DNA of 64,000 nucleotides, from NCBI RefSeq assembly GCF_014695375.1, contig NZ_JACJOG010000049.1, positions 1 to 64,000 on the forward strand, in the 5' to 3' direction. This stretch comes from Coleofasciculus sp. FACHB-T130. GTDB lineage: Bacteria > Cyanobacteriota > Cyanobacteriia > Cyanobacteriales > FACHB-T130. The notes under the pieces are model-generated. The model searched no databases and was not told the DNA's origin. It worked only from the letters and a program-made list of their open reading frames with translations. Shown here piece by piece: positions 46,130 to 55,118 of the stretch; the stretch's first letter is position 1, and the number at the start of each line of letters is the position of its first letter. The position numbers and the translations under genes are program-made.

Positions 46130-47221
46130 ATGCAACGTAATTTTTTAATTAGTTTAGGCGCAAGCCCAATGCTCAAAATTGCCATTTTCTTACTCGGAAT
46201 CATTCCGCTACTATCAATCGATGCTGCTTACGCTCAAGTCCCGCCCTCTGGAACTTTCACCGCTACACGCACTTGTGTAGCACCACGAGCAATTAACGGG
46301 ATAAATCCGGGTAATATCCAAGTCTCAAACGGTCAGCGTTATCAAGCAATTGGTTTCAATTCTCCAAAGCGAAAGTTTATTCAGCTTGCAGTCCCTGGTG
46401 CTAAGCCAGAACGTCGCTGGGTTAGTGCTGATTGTGGTAATTTTTCCCCCGCAACAGATGCGAGTTCTGAACCGAACTCCGGCACCGTAACGCAGCCATC
46501 GACATCGGTACTACCCTTTTTTGATAGTGTTAATAATCCAGAGCTTCATGGCTTTCCACGCGGGCAAAAAGCAGACATCACACCGCCATTACCCCAACTC
46601 AATGCTTTTGACCAAGCAGTGTTGAGAACCTGTGGAGCGATTGGCACCAAAGTGACGCCAAGTGCTTTCAAACAATTGATGTCAGAAAATCGAGATGTAC
46701 TGCGTGAAATTCAACAAGCAGTGGGTGGGGAACTGCGTGCCGTCCGCAGTACAGAAGCAGAATTTCTCGACGATTTAACGGCTGCTTGGTCTGCAAGAGG
46801 CGGCTTTGAACATATCTTTTGTGGTGAACTCGAAGGGGCAACGAAAATTGGCGGACTGCACTTTTTTGGCAGATACCGGGAACTGCAAGAGCAAGGAATT
46901 GGCGGACGACTTGCGAATAATTTGAACAAAGAAGAAGTCGTTCCAGGGTTAGTTTATACCTTAGGAGTATTCATCAAAAAGGATGGTCAAACTTGGAAAG
47001 ATAATATCAAAGGATATGCTCTCGTTAGCGATGCCAAAGAAATGTTATTAGATGCAACAAAAGCCTTGAAAGCCCAGGGAAATGCTCAGGGTGCTTGCAT
47101 TTTAACAGTGCAGGATGATGAGACGAATAAATCTTATAAGGCGGTTTTTGTCAAGAGTAGAGATGCAATCGTTACTTTTTATCCTGATGCGACTCCTGGG
47201 GGAAAAGCTTGCAGAAATTAA
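46130..47221 (+). CDS. Secreted XendoU-like endoribonuclease
   Basis: A 363-residue protein with a signal peptide (cleaved near AYAQ, about residue 35). Residues about 38-105 are a small domain with paired cysteines (RTCVAPR and SADCGN). The C-terminal part (about 155-363) resembles the EndoU family: RGGFEHIFCGELEG, GGLHFFGRYRELQEQG and WKDNIKGYALV. By eye these give Glu227-His228, Glu233 and His244, with Lys290 46 residues after His244, matching the known EndoU set (E161, H162, E167, H178, K224 in XendoU). EndoU enzymes cut RNA at uridines and many bacterial versions are toxins. No immunity gene is recognised next door. Confidence 0.8.
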   Translation: MQRNFLISLGASPMLKIAIFLLGIIPLLSIDAAYAQVPPSGTFTATRTCVAPRAINGINPGNIQVSNGQRYQAIGFNSPKRKFIQLAVPGAKPERRWVSADCGNFSPATDASSEPNSGTVTQPSTSVLPFFDSVNNPELHGFPRGQKADITPPLPQLNAFDQAVLRTCGAIGTKVTPSAFKQLMSENRDVLREIQQAVGGELRAVRSTEAEFLDDLTAAWSARGGFEHIFCGELEGATKIGGLHFFGRYRELQEQGIGGRLANNLNKEEVVPGLVYTLGVFIKKDGQTWKDNIKGYALVSDAKEMLLDATKALKAQGNAQGACILTVQDDETNKSYKAVFVKSRDAIVTFYPDATPGGKACRN

Positions 47222-47299
47222 TTGAATAACCCCATCCCCGCCCCGTTGTTCGTATCGTATACACACACGTCTTCTAGAACCTATTTGTCCGGTTTTGCT

Positions 47300-47338
47300 C
47301 CCCGTAAATCCCTCCGATAAGTTGGGGGATTTACGGGG
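47300..47338. terminator. Hairpin downstream of the EndoU-like gene
   Basis: CCCCGTAAATCCC (47300-47312) pairs perfectly with GGGATTTACGGGG (47326-47338). No long T run follows, so it may be a repeat or weak terminator. Confidence 0.6.
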
Positions 47339-47397
47339 AGAATCAATATTCTGCAACTGATACCTCAGATGGAAGGTAGGCAGAAATAGCGCTAGTA

Positions 47398-47538
47398 GGA
47401 TTTGAGGGGAATATTGAATGGGATGCAGAAATTATTGAAGCTCGGAAAAACGAATTGATTGCTTGGACTTGAGTGGAAGGGGCAGACATTGCTAACCCTG
47501 ATTCTGTTCGTTTCCATCTAGCACCTAGCCATTATTGA
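47398..47538 (+). pseudogene. Remnant of an SRPBCC (cyclase/dehydrase-like) gene
   Basis: The frame reads GFEGNIEWDAEIIEARKNEL, IAWT, a stop at 47470, then VEGADIANPDSVRFHLAPSHY. This matches the middle of Polyketide_cyc2/SRPBCC proteins, which are about 150 residues. Both ends are lost and an in-frame TGA is present. Confidence 0.7.
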
Positions 47539-47647
47539 TACTTGTCCAGTACCTCTGAAGTAAAGACGCGATCGCTCTCTTAGCGATTGAACCACCACGA
47601 TTGGCAGTTAATCCCCCTGCGTCACCGTTTGTTAAGAGGAATATGCC

Positions 47648-48259
47648 ATGACTCTGAAAATAAAAGTTTTCTCCGACTACGTTTGTCCATACTGTTTTCT
47701 AGCCGAATTCCCCCTAGAAGCAGCCATTCAGGGAAAGGACGTTGAAGTTGAGTGGCTACCCTTTGAGCTTCGACCATCACCACAGGCGACGCTGAAACCG
47801 GAAGACGATTATCTTCAAACGGTGTGGAAGCAGTCAGTCTATCCGCTAGCAAGAAAAATGGGTGTTGAGGTCAAGCTACCAACTATCTCGCCACAACCAC
47901 ATACACATCTAGCGTTCGAGGGTTATCAGTACGCTAGAGAACATGGTAAAGCTAACGAATACAATGACCGTCTTCTCCGAGCGTTTTTTCAAGAAGATCG
48001 GGATATTGGCAATATCGAGATTTTGACGCAGTTAGCGGGAGAAATTGGGCTGGATGAAAAAGAGTTTAGAGAATCCTTGGAAACTCGAAAGTATAAAACA
48101 GCTCATCAGCAGGCATTAGAACAGACTCGCAAAGAAGTCGGTATTACCTCAGTCCCGACATTTATGATTGGCGATCGCATTTTGCCGGGTTTGTTAAGTC
48201 AAGAAAGCTTGGAACGGGCGATTAATCGGGCATTAGAGGGCAATCTTAGCCAAAAGTAG
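47648..48259 (+). CDS. DsbA family oxidoreductase (FrnE-like)
   Basis: A 203-residue thioredoxin-fold protein. The active site SDYVCPYCFLAE has Cys13 and Cys16, at the very N terminus with no signal peptide, so it acts in the cytoplasm. The helical insertion and the C-terminal cis-proline motif GITSVPTFMIGDR are typical of FrnE/DsbA-like enzymes. It probably handles disulfide exchange or glutathione-linked chemistry. It lies upstream of an SDR after 112 bp. Confidence 0.9.
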   Translation: MTLKIKVFSDYVCPYCFLAEFPLEAAIQGKDVEVEWLPFELRPSPQATLKPEDDYLQTVWKQSVYPLARKMGVEVKLPTISPQPHTHLAFEGYQYAREHGKANEYNDRLLRAFFQEDRDIGNIEILTQLAGEIGLDEKEFRESLETRKYKTAHQQALEQTRKEVGITSVPTFMIGDRILPGLLSQESLERAINRALEGNLSQK

Positions 48260-48371
48260 CGATCGCCTAAACTGCCCATTTTTCTAACCATTGGCGTGAA
48301 TTCCCTAACCGACAAATTCATCCCCATCGGGATGGGTAAAGTACGACTCTAATCATTACAGGAGATAAAAT

Positions 48372-49124
48372 ATGGCAATCCTTTCAGGACGAGCTTGGAT
48401 TACTGGTGCTAGTAGCGGCATCGGCGCAGCAACAGCCAAAATATTAGCTCAGAACGGAGCGAAAGTCGTTTTGTCGGCACGTCGCACCGAGCAACTCGAA
48501 CAGCTTTCCCAGGAAATTGAACGTGCAGGCGGTCAGGCGATGATCAAACCCTTGGACGTAACGAATCGAGAAGCTGTGGCACAGCTTGGAGAGGAACTGG
48601 AAACAATGGGTGGCGTGGACATCCTGATCAACAACGCTGGTTTAATGCCTCTGGCACCGATGCTGGAAGGGCGCGTGGATGAGTGGGAGCGGATGATTGA
48701 TGTGAACTTGAAGGGACTCCTCTACACCATTCATGCTGTCCTTCCCGGCATGGCTAAGCGCAAGCACGGTCATATTGTGAATCTTGGATCGGTGGCTGGA
48801 CGCTTTGCCTTTAAAGGGGCGGCGGTCTATTGCGGAACCAAATTTGCGGTGCGCGCCATCTCCGATAGTTTGCGCCGAGAGGCAATTGAATATGGCGTGC
48901 GGGTGACAGACATTGAACCAGGGGCAGTGGCGACTGAACTTGCCGATTCAATTAAGCACGAGGCAACGAAAGAAGCTGTGACCGGACAAGGCGGTTTTTA
49001 TGCTCCGGGTGCGGATATTCTGCAAGCGGAAGATATTGCCAACGCGATTCTTTACGTGGTGAGCCAACCTGAACACGTCAATATCGGTGAGTTGTTGATT
49101 CGTCCGCGTATTCAGGAACTCTAA
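48372..49124 (+). CDS. SDR family oxidoreductase
   Basis: A 250-residue classical SDR: TGASSGIGAATA, NNAG, NLGSVAG, YCGTK. Cys replaces the usual Ser/Ala after the catalytic Tyr (VYCGTKFAV), a variant seen in YdfG-like 3-hydroxy acid dehydrogenases. Starts ATG 48372 behind AGGAGATA. It may form a unit with the DsbA-like gene. A hairpin (49180-49208) ends it. Confidence 0.9.
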   Translation: MAILSGRAWITGASSGIGAATAKILAQNGAKVVLSARRTEQLEQLSQEIERAGGQAMIKPLDVTNREAVAQLGEELETMGGVDILINNAGLMPLAPMLEGRVDEWERMIDVNLKGLLYTIHAVLPGMAKRKHGHIVNLGSVAGRFAFKGAAVYCGTKFAVRAISDSLRREAIEYGVRVTDIEPGAVATELADSIKHEATKEAVTGQGGFYAPGADILQAEDIANAILYVVSQPEHVNIGELLIRPRIQEL

Positions 49125-49179
49125 CGAATTTAACCAGTAGGATAATCCCAAAGCATAAACTGTCTTGGGGCTAATTAGC

Positions 49180-49208
49180 CTCGTTCCCCAGCTGAGCCGG
49201 GGAACGAG
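49180..49208. terminator. Hairpin between SDR and amidase genes
   Basis: CTCGTTCCCC (49180-49189) pairs with GGGGAACGAG (49199-49208). The genes converge on it. Confidence 0.7.
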
Positions 49209-49223
49209 AAACAGATATCGCTT

Positions 49224-50627
49224 TTATTGCGCGGCAAAGTCAGGACGGCGATCGCTCCAAAGTTTTGCAGCTTCTAGTTGTGCGGCGAGGGCAATCAACG
49301 TGGTTTCGTCAGCGGGGCGTCCCACCAACTGCACGCCGATTGGCAACCCGTTGGCGTCAAAACCAGTCGGAAGTGCGATTGCAGGCTGTCCGGTGGCATT
49401 GAATGGGGGACACGGAGCGATCCACTGAATGATTTTCTGCAATCTTTCCTCCGGATTCAGGTGCGCCCACTCCCCAACCCGAATTGGCTGATGCATATAA
49501 ATGGGCACTACCAAAACGTCATAGTTGTCAAAAAAGGCAACAATGCGCCGCGCCATAATTTGCATCTGAGCAACCGCTTGCAGATATTCACCCGCAGAAC
49601 CGGATTTCTCTAGCATCCAGCGATTCATCGGTTCCAAGTAGTCGCCGGGAATCCCCGTCGCCGCCACACCAGCTTGCCAAACTTTGGAAAAAGGTTTGAT
49701 CAAATCGGTAAAGTCTGGACAACCGGGTTCAACGGTATGACCCATTTCTTCTAGCAATTGCACAGTTTTTTGGACGGCTTGCCCAGATGCCGAATCGGCT
49801 TCGCCTATCGGGGGAATTGTTGTAGAAAAAGCAATCCGCAAAGACCCCAATTTTTGGGCAGTTGCGGCAAGAAAAGTCGTTCCTGGGTCGGGCAACCAGT
49901 AGGGATCGCCCGCGACATAACCAGACATGACATCCAGAAGGGCGGCAGCATCGGCAACGTTACGCGCCAAGCAGCCATTGGTTGCAATGCCATTTAGATG
50001 ATCGCCCACAGGTGCATAAGACACCCGACCCCTGGAGGGTTTAATGCCGACTAAACCACAACAAGCGGCGGGACCGCGCACCGAACCGCCGCCATCAGAA
50101 CCTTGAGCGATCGCGCACAACCCCGCCGCCGTAGCCGCCGCAGCGCCCCCACTCGATCCCCCTGGTGTATAGTCGAGATTCCACGGATTCCGGGCGGGTG
50201 GAAACGCCGGAGGTTCTGTATAAGGGAAAGAACCCAGTTCAGAAGTCGCTGTCTTACCGAGAATCGTAAACCCCGCCAGCTTAATCCGCGTCACCACCGC
50301 ATCATCATAAGCGGCAATTTTGTCCATCAGCGCGGCTGTTCCGTAGGTACAGCGAACACCAGCAACGGGGTTGAGGTCTTTAATTGAAATGGGTACTCCA
50401 AAAAAGGGCGGAAATTCTTCTGTGTTGCCTGCCAATGCTTCCGTCTTCGCCTGGGCATCGGCAAGCGCCATATCTGCCATGACGGTAAAATAACTCCCCA
50501 GTTGGGAATCCAGTCTCTGAATGCGTTCCAGGTAAAGTTCCACCAACTCTAGCGGTGATACTTGTTTGCTGCGGATGAGCCGCGCCTGTTCTATCGCTGG
50601 GGTAAAAGCTAAATCAGTTTGATTCAT
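49224..50627 (-). CDS. Amidase signature family enzyme
   Basis: A 467-residue amidase. The catalytic triad is Lys83 in SIKDLN, cis-Ser158 in TPGGSSGGAAAA and nucleophile Ser182 in GSDGGGSVRGP. Length and order match GatA-like enzymes, but the tail differs from GatA and no gatB or gatC is next to it. Substrate unknown. It converges on the SDR gene. Confidence 0.92.
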   Translation of the reverse strand: MNQTDLAFTPAIEQARLIRSKQVSPLELVELYLERIQRLDSQLGSYFTVMADMALADAQAKTEALAGNTEEFPPFFGVPISIKDLNPVAGVRCTYGTAALMDKIAAYDDAVVTRIKLAGFTILGKTATSELGSFPYTEPPAFPPARNPWNLDYTPGGSSGGAAAATAAGLCAIAQGSDGGGSVRGPAACCGLVGIKPSRGRVSYAPVGDHLNGIATNGCLARNVADAAALLDVMSGYVAGDPYWLPDPGTTFLAATAQKLGSLRIAFSTTIPPIGEADSASGQAVQKTVQLLEEMGHTVEPGCPDFTDLIKPFSKVWQAGVAATGIPGDYLEPMNRWMLEKSGSAGEYLQAVAQMQIMARRIVAFFDNYDVLVVPIYMHQPIRVGEWAHLNPEERLQKIIQWIAPCPPFNATGQPAIALPTGFDANGLPIGVQLVGRPADETTLIALAAQLEAAKLWSDRRPDFAAQ

Positions 50628-50731
50628 GGGGACTTTGGGCGATCGCTATTTAATCTTGAACGCCTGAGCGCGTCTAGGCAATAAAATCCTAGCTTGCCAA
50701 TAAACATTGTTTCACGCGATCGCTTTTTCGC

Positions 50732-51370
50732 TTAAGTATCCGGATCGACACCGAGCGATCGCAGTTGTTCTGCTAGTCGTTCTGCTGCCTCTTCTGGGGT
50801 AAGAACTAGAGAACCTTCTGGGATAAAGTAGCGCAATTTTCCGGCTGCTATACCCAAATACAAATCTAGAACCTCACTCCACAGACAGCCTTGAGGGTTG
50901 GGCGCGATCGCTTGATATTGTTCTCCTACCAACCGGAAACCCGCAAACTCTAAACTTTCGGGATCGAACCAAAAGTACTCTGGCGTGCGAAAGCGGTTTT
51001 GATACAACTCTTTTTTGAGATTTCGGTCAATACTAGCAGTCGTATTGGACAGTAATTCGATAATTAAATCGGGATATTTGCCTTCTTCTTCCCACACTAC
51101 CCAAGAGAGACGCTCTTTTTTTTCCGTGTTTTTCACTAGGAAAAAGTCTGGTCCTCTAAAGTCTCGATTTCGCAGTTGTTGCCGACTAAAATAAACTGTC
51201 AGATTAGCGCCAATAAAAAAATCATTCCGCTTGCGCCAAAACCATTCTAAGCAACTCACCAATAAAGCTAGTTGCTTGTAGTGCAAAGAACTTTCCATTT
51301 CTGGTTCATCGCTCAAAAGTTTTGTAGCATCTGGCATTTGTGCTTCTAATTCTTGCGCTGTTTGGTACAT
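50732..51370 (-). CDS. Uma2 family (DUF820) protein
   Basis: A 212-residue protein of the Uma2/DUF820 group, very frequent in cyanobacteria and built on a PD-(D/E)xK nuclease fold. Conserved blocks: GANLTVYFSRQQLRNRDFRGPDFFLV, KYPDLIIELLSNTTAS and LKKELYQNRFRTPEYFWFD. The acidic residues in PDFFLV and LIIELLS are the likely metal ligands. Despite the Uma2 name, no activity is proved for these. It stands between the amidase and map. Confidence 0.88.
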   Translation of the reverse strand: MYQTAQELEAQMPDATKLLSDEPEMESSLHYKQLALLVSCLEWFWRKRNDFFIGANLTVYFSRQQLRNRDFRGPDFFLVKNTEKKERLSWVVWEEEGKYPDLIIELLSNTTASIDRNLKKELYQNRFRTPEYFWFDPESLEFAGFRLVGEQYQAIAPNPQGCLWSEVLDLYLGIAAGKLRYFIPEGSLVLTPEEAAERLAEQLRSLGVDPDT

Positions 51371-51470
51371 ATTGCCACCTGCTCATAGCTATTTTAAATT
51401 TCAAATTTTAGAGATGAGAATAGAATTTGTATCAAGATGCGATCGCTTTATCAACTTATTCTATAAAAAT

Positions 51471-51510
51471 AAACAAAGCCCGCATAGGCGAGCTTTGTTT
51501 GTATAGTCCC
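51471..51510 (-). terminator. Terminator downstream of map
   Basis: On the minus strand AAACAAAGC pairs with GCTTTGTTT (51471-51500) around a 12-base loop, followed by ATTTTTAT. It lies about 50 bp past the map stop. Confidence 0.8.
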
Positions 51511-51548
51511 AGCATTTTATGCTGCGGGTCAATCAATGTAACGATGCG

Positions 51549-52376
51549 TTAAACTTTCGAGCGGTCGGTCAAAATCTCATATCCATCTTCCGTCACCAGT
51601 ACGGTATGCTCAAACTGAGCTGACAGGGCATTATCCACCGTCACTGCCGTCCACTTGTCGGATAAGATGCGGGTGAACTTTGAACCAGCATTTAAAATCG
51701 GCTCAATTGCCAAAGTCATTCCAGCCCGAAGCTTGACATTTGGCATCTCGCGGGTGCGGAAATTAAAAACAGACGGTTCTTCGTGCAAATTCCGTCCAAC
51801 ACCGTGTCCGGTGAAGTCTTCCACAATACTAAAACCATTGCCTAACACATGGTCTTGAATGGCACCAGCAAGGTCGAGCAGGTAGGCTCCAGCTTTAACT
51901 TGTTCAATTCCTTTAAAGAGTGCTTCTTCTGCTACGCGGATTAACTTAGCCGCTTCTGGTGTCACTTCACCCACGGCGATAGTGATGCAGGAATCACCGT
52001 GATAGCCCTGGAAATAAGCACCTGTATCAACTTTCAAGACATCGCCAGTCCGAATCACTTTTTTGGCGTTGGGAATGCCATGTACGACTTCGTTGTTGAT
52101 GCTGGAGCAAATGGAAGCAGGGAAGCCGTGATATCCCTTAAAACTGGGTGTTGCCCCCATTTCGCGGATGCGCTTTTCGGCATAAGCGTCTAAATCCGCC
52201 GTTGTCATACCGGGCTGCACCATCTCTTGAATTTCTTTGAGTACGGTTGCCACAATCTTCGCCGCCTGCCGCATGATTTCAATTTCACGCTGTGACTTAA
52301 TTTCAACGCCACGACGTTGTTTTTTCTCGCGGGGAGGTTGAGCGGGTTGGAAAAGCAGATTGTTCAGGATGTTCAT
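51549..52376 (-). CDS. map: Type I methionine aminopeptidase
   Basis: Removes the initiator methionine from nascent proteins. The 275-residue protein has a short basic N-terminal extension (about 1-28) and the pita-bread core: [43 protein letters not shown] and LAIEPILN, carrying the two Asp, His and two Glu metal ligands. Stand-alone; the Uma2 gene lies beyond its terminator. Confidence 0.96.
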   Translation of the reverse strand: MNILNNLLFQPAQPPREKKQRRGVEIKSQREIEIMRQAAKIVATVLKEIQEMVQPGMTTADLDAYAEKRIREMGATPSFKGYHGFPASICSSINNEVVHGIPNAKKVIRTGDVLKVDTGAYFQGYHGDSCITIAVGEVTPEAAKLIRVAEEALFKGIEQVKAGAYLLDLAGAIQDHVLGNGFSIVEDFTGHGVGRNLHEEPSVFNFRTREMPNVKLRAGMTLAIEPILNAGSKFTRILSDKWTAVTVDNALSAQFEHTVLVTEDGYEILTDRSKV

Positions 52377-52591
52377 TTGACAGATGGCGAGTGGTGGGAT
52401 GTCAACAGGGTAAAGCGATCGCTCCTCCCGCCTGCTTCTGGGGTGATTGACGACTGAGGAAGGACTCTCCCTGTTAATTTGTCAGGTATTTATTATCTTA
52501 AGTTAACTTTGTTGAAACCATTCCTAGGGCGGGAGGCTCCACGGTTGTTCTCGCATCTAAATCGGTTCACGGTTACAGCTACCAACTGGTA

Positions 52592-53260
52592 TTAAGACTG
52601 GTTCTGCCGCGCTGCCATCAACTCTTTGAATCGAGGCTTAAAGGCTTCAATTGCCTCCTGAGTGGGCTGGGTTTTTTGCCATGCAGGACGCTGCGTCAAG
52701 TTCTCACACCAGGCACTCAGTTTGGGATGGTTATCCAGCGATACGCCTAGCATAGGCAATAACGGCACCATCGTTCCGGCGACAATCTCAGCGAGGGTGA
52801 GACTAGCGCTACCTGCAAAGTATCGATCGTCGCCCAGTAGACTCTCAAAAAAGTTCAGCACTGTCAGAATTTTCTGCTTTGACTGCTCCAACTGCTGCGC
52901 GTCTGTATCCAAACCCATCATTTGATTCGCGAATGGGTTTATGGCAGGCAACAGTTCGTTGACAGTCACCATTTCCACCATCCGCACGGTTGCTAGCGCC
53001 TTGGCATCCGTAGGTAGTAAGGCAGGCGTGGGATATTTTGCCTCTAGATAGTCAAGGATGGCTAAGGATTCTATGACGTTAAAGCCATCATCCACTAAAA
53101 CTGGAATGTGGTGGAAGGGATTCATCGCTAGAAATTCTGGTTGAAATTGATCGCCATCCATATTCAGCGATACCAGCTCAAAGGGAATTTCTTTCTCCAG
53201 TAGCGCCACCCATACGCGCCTTGAGTTAGCGGAAAGGGGAGTGTGATAAAGCTTCAGCAT
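52592..53260 (-). CDS. Glutathione S-transferase family protein
   Basis: A 222-residue protein with an N-terminal thioredoxin-like half (LYHTPLSANSRRVWVALLEK, then PFHHIPVLVDDGFNVIESLAILDYL, including the cis-Pro and ES pair that bind glutathione) and an all-helical C-terminal half. The S in PLSANSR replaces the usual tyrosine and is the likely catalytic residue. Substrate unknown. The spacer to the secretion locus is about 125 bp. Confidence 0.9.
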   Translation of the reverse strand: MLKLYHTPLSANSRRVWVALLEKEIPFELVSLNMDGDQFQPEFLAMNPFHHIPVLVDDGFNVIESLAILDYLEAKYPTPALLPTDAKALATVRMVEMVTVNELLPAINPFANQMMGLDTDAQQLEQSKQKILTVLNFFESLLGDDRYFAGSASLTLAEIVAGTMVPLLPMLGVSLDNHPKLSAWCENLTQRPAWQKTQPTQEAIEAFKPRFKELMAARQNQS

Positions 53261-53385
53261 GAGGATACCTCTCCAGAACTTATTTCCCAGGATACTCCGC
53301 TCCCTGGTCTGGCAACGAGCGCGATCGCGTCTGCAACTTTATCGCAGACTTCCCTCTCCCGATTCCATCTTTCTGCTAAGAAACA

Positions 53386-54984
53386 CTAGCGAACCGTCTT
53401 TAAGCCTTCAACTTTATCCATAAATAAATCAGTGAAAATGCTCATGATTGTGCGTTTACGTACCTTCAGGTTGACACTGACTGACATCCCTGATTGCAGC
53501 GGGACTTCTCGACCCTTAATTAAAAGGGACTGATTATTTAAGCTAACTTTGGCAGGAAACGTATAATAAGGGCGAATTTGTTCGGGTGGTAGAGCATCCG
53601 AACCGATCCAGGTTAAACGACCTTTCGTATCGCCAAATTCTCGGAATGGAAAAGAGTCAATTCTAATATCTGCTTCCATTCCTTCTTTCACAAAGCCGAT
53701 ATCTTTATTGGTGATAAAAACTTTAGCAACTAGGCTGTCACTTGGAACGATTTTTAAAACGGGTTCGGTAGAATTAGTAACAAAACCTGGCCCATGAGGT
53801 TTTAGCTCAAAGATGGTTCCATCTACCGGAGCTTTAATTTCTTGATATTTTAAATTTTGTTCTGCTTGACTCATTTGACTGTCAATTTCTGCAAGGCGTT
53901 TGTTGTTTTCTACAATTGCCTTGTTTAGCTGATCGTCAATTTCTGCCAAACGTTTTTCATTCTCAGCAATTTTGGTTTGCAGATCTTGTTTCGTCAAAGC
54001 GATGGTATTTTGCAGCTTTTCATTCGCTTGCGCGATCGCTAGCTGTAACCGCTTCTGTTCCTGAGTCAGTTGATCCACCTCAGCTTGGCGAGTACGTACA
54101 TCCTGCTTCTGCTTCAGGTATTGCACGCGGGAAACTGCTCCTTGCTTCATGATCGGTTCTATATCGTCGAGAATTCCCTGATTCACCTCTAATAGGTCTT
54201 TGGAACTCGCTATCTCTACCTGAGTTTGACTTAGCTGTTTTTCCAATTGCTCAGCTTCCAACCTAGCAGTCGCAACGCGAGAATTTAGTTCTGCTATACT
54301 CGATTGAAAACGTTGCTGTTGATCTAAGCTAAGACTTGTTCCTTTAGAAGAACCTCTTAGTTGAGCGCGATACAGTTGATTTTCTGACGCTAAAGAGGAG
54401 CGCACTTTAGTCAGAGAGACTAACTCTAATGGCAGTTTTAGTTGAGCCGTCTCTCCATCTATTGCTGCGGGGAAATCTGCGCCTTTTATTTGCGAACGAT
54501 AAAACTGATTTTCTTGCTTTAATGCTGTCTGAATTTTATTTAGGGAAGTCAACTGAGCCTGAGCCGTTTCCGAGTCTAAGCTCAGCAGTTTATCTCCTTT
54601 TTTTACTCGTTGTCCATCCTTGACATAAATTTCTTTCACTACCCCTGCTATTGGAGCTTGAACTTCCTTAACAGCACCTTGAGGTTCCAGTTTGCCAGTC
54701 GCAGGGATGGCTTCTTCAATTTGGAATACAGAAGCCCAAACTATCACAAAAGTTGTCATTCCCATGATTCCCCAAACGATCGCGCGAGACCAAGTCGGGG
54801 ATTGTTGCAGAATAACAGCTTGATCGAAGTTATTTGAGGTGGAGGTGGGTGGCGTTACTTCCTTCTTTTCTTGATTAAGGCTAGGGTTGGGGACTGTATC
54901 AAGGTTAGGATTTGGGACTGCTTGGGCTACTAAAGATAGGTGTTCGTTAGACTGTTTTCTATTTTGTTGAAGCATAGCTGACAA
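53386..54984 (-). CDS. HlyD family secretion adaptor
   Basis: A 532-residue membrane fusion protein of a type I secretion system. One membrane anchor lies at about 68-88 (AIVWGIMGMTTFVIVWASVF). It is followed by a lipoyl half-motif (PIAGVVKEIYVKDGQRVKKGD), two long coiled coils (about 140-360, with repeats of ENEKRLAEIDDQ), a second lipoyl half (KAPVDGTIFELKPHGPG) and a beta barrel. It links the inner-membrane ABC exporter to an outer-membrane TolC channel. It is the last gene of the minus-strand run, 134 bp after the ABC gene. Confidence 0.93.
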   Translation of the reverse strand: MSAMLQQNRKQSNEHLSLVAQAVPNPNLDTVPNPSLNQEKKEVTPPTSTSNNFDQAVILQQSPTWSRAIVWGIMGMTTFVIVWASVFQIEEAIPATGKLEPQGAVKEVQAPIAGVVKEIYVKDGQRVKKGDKLLSLDSETAQAQLTSLNKIQTALKQENQFYRSQIKGADFPAAIDGETAQLKLPLELVSLTKVRSSLASENQLYRAQLRGSSKGTSLSLDQQQRFQSSIAELNSRVATARLEAEQLEKQLSQTQVEIASSKDLLEVNQGILDDIEPIMKQGAVSRVQYLKQKQDVRTRQAEVDQLTQEQKRLQLAIAQANEKLQNTIALTKQDLQTKIAENEKRLAEIDDQLNKAIVENNKRLAEIDSQMSQAEQNLKYQEIKAPVDGTIFELKPHGPGFVTNSTEPVLKIVPSDSLVAKVFITNKDIGFVKEGMEADIRIDSFPFREFGDTKGRLTWIGSDALPPEQIRPYYTFPAKVSLNNQSLLIKGREVPLQSGMSVSVNLKVRKRTIMSIFTDLFMDKVEGLKTVR

Positions 54985-55118
54985 TAGTTCTGAGTGCTGG
55001 GGACTGAGGACTGAAGAGTGTTAGCGTAGCGGCGAGAGGTTCGCAAGGTGAATAATAGAAGGGAAAATTGGGAGAGGAGAGTTATTAACTACCCATTAGC
55101 TATTCCCCTTTTCCTTTG

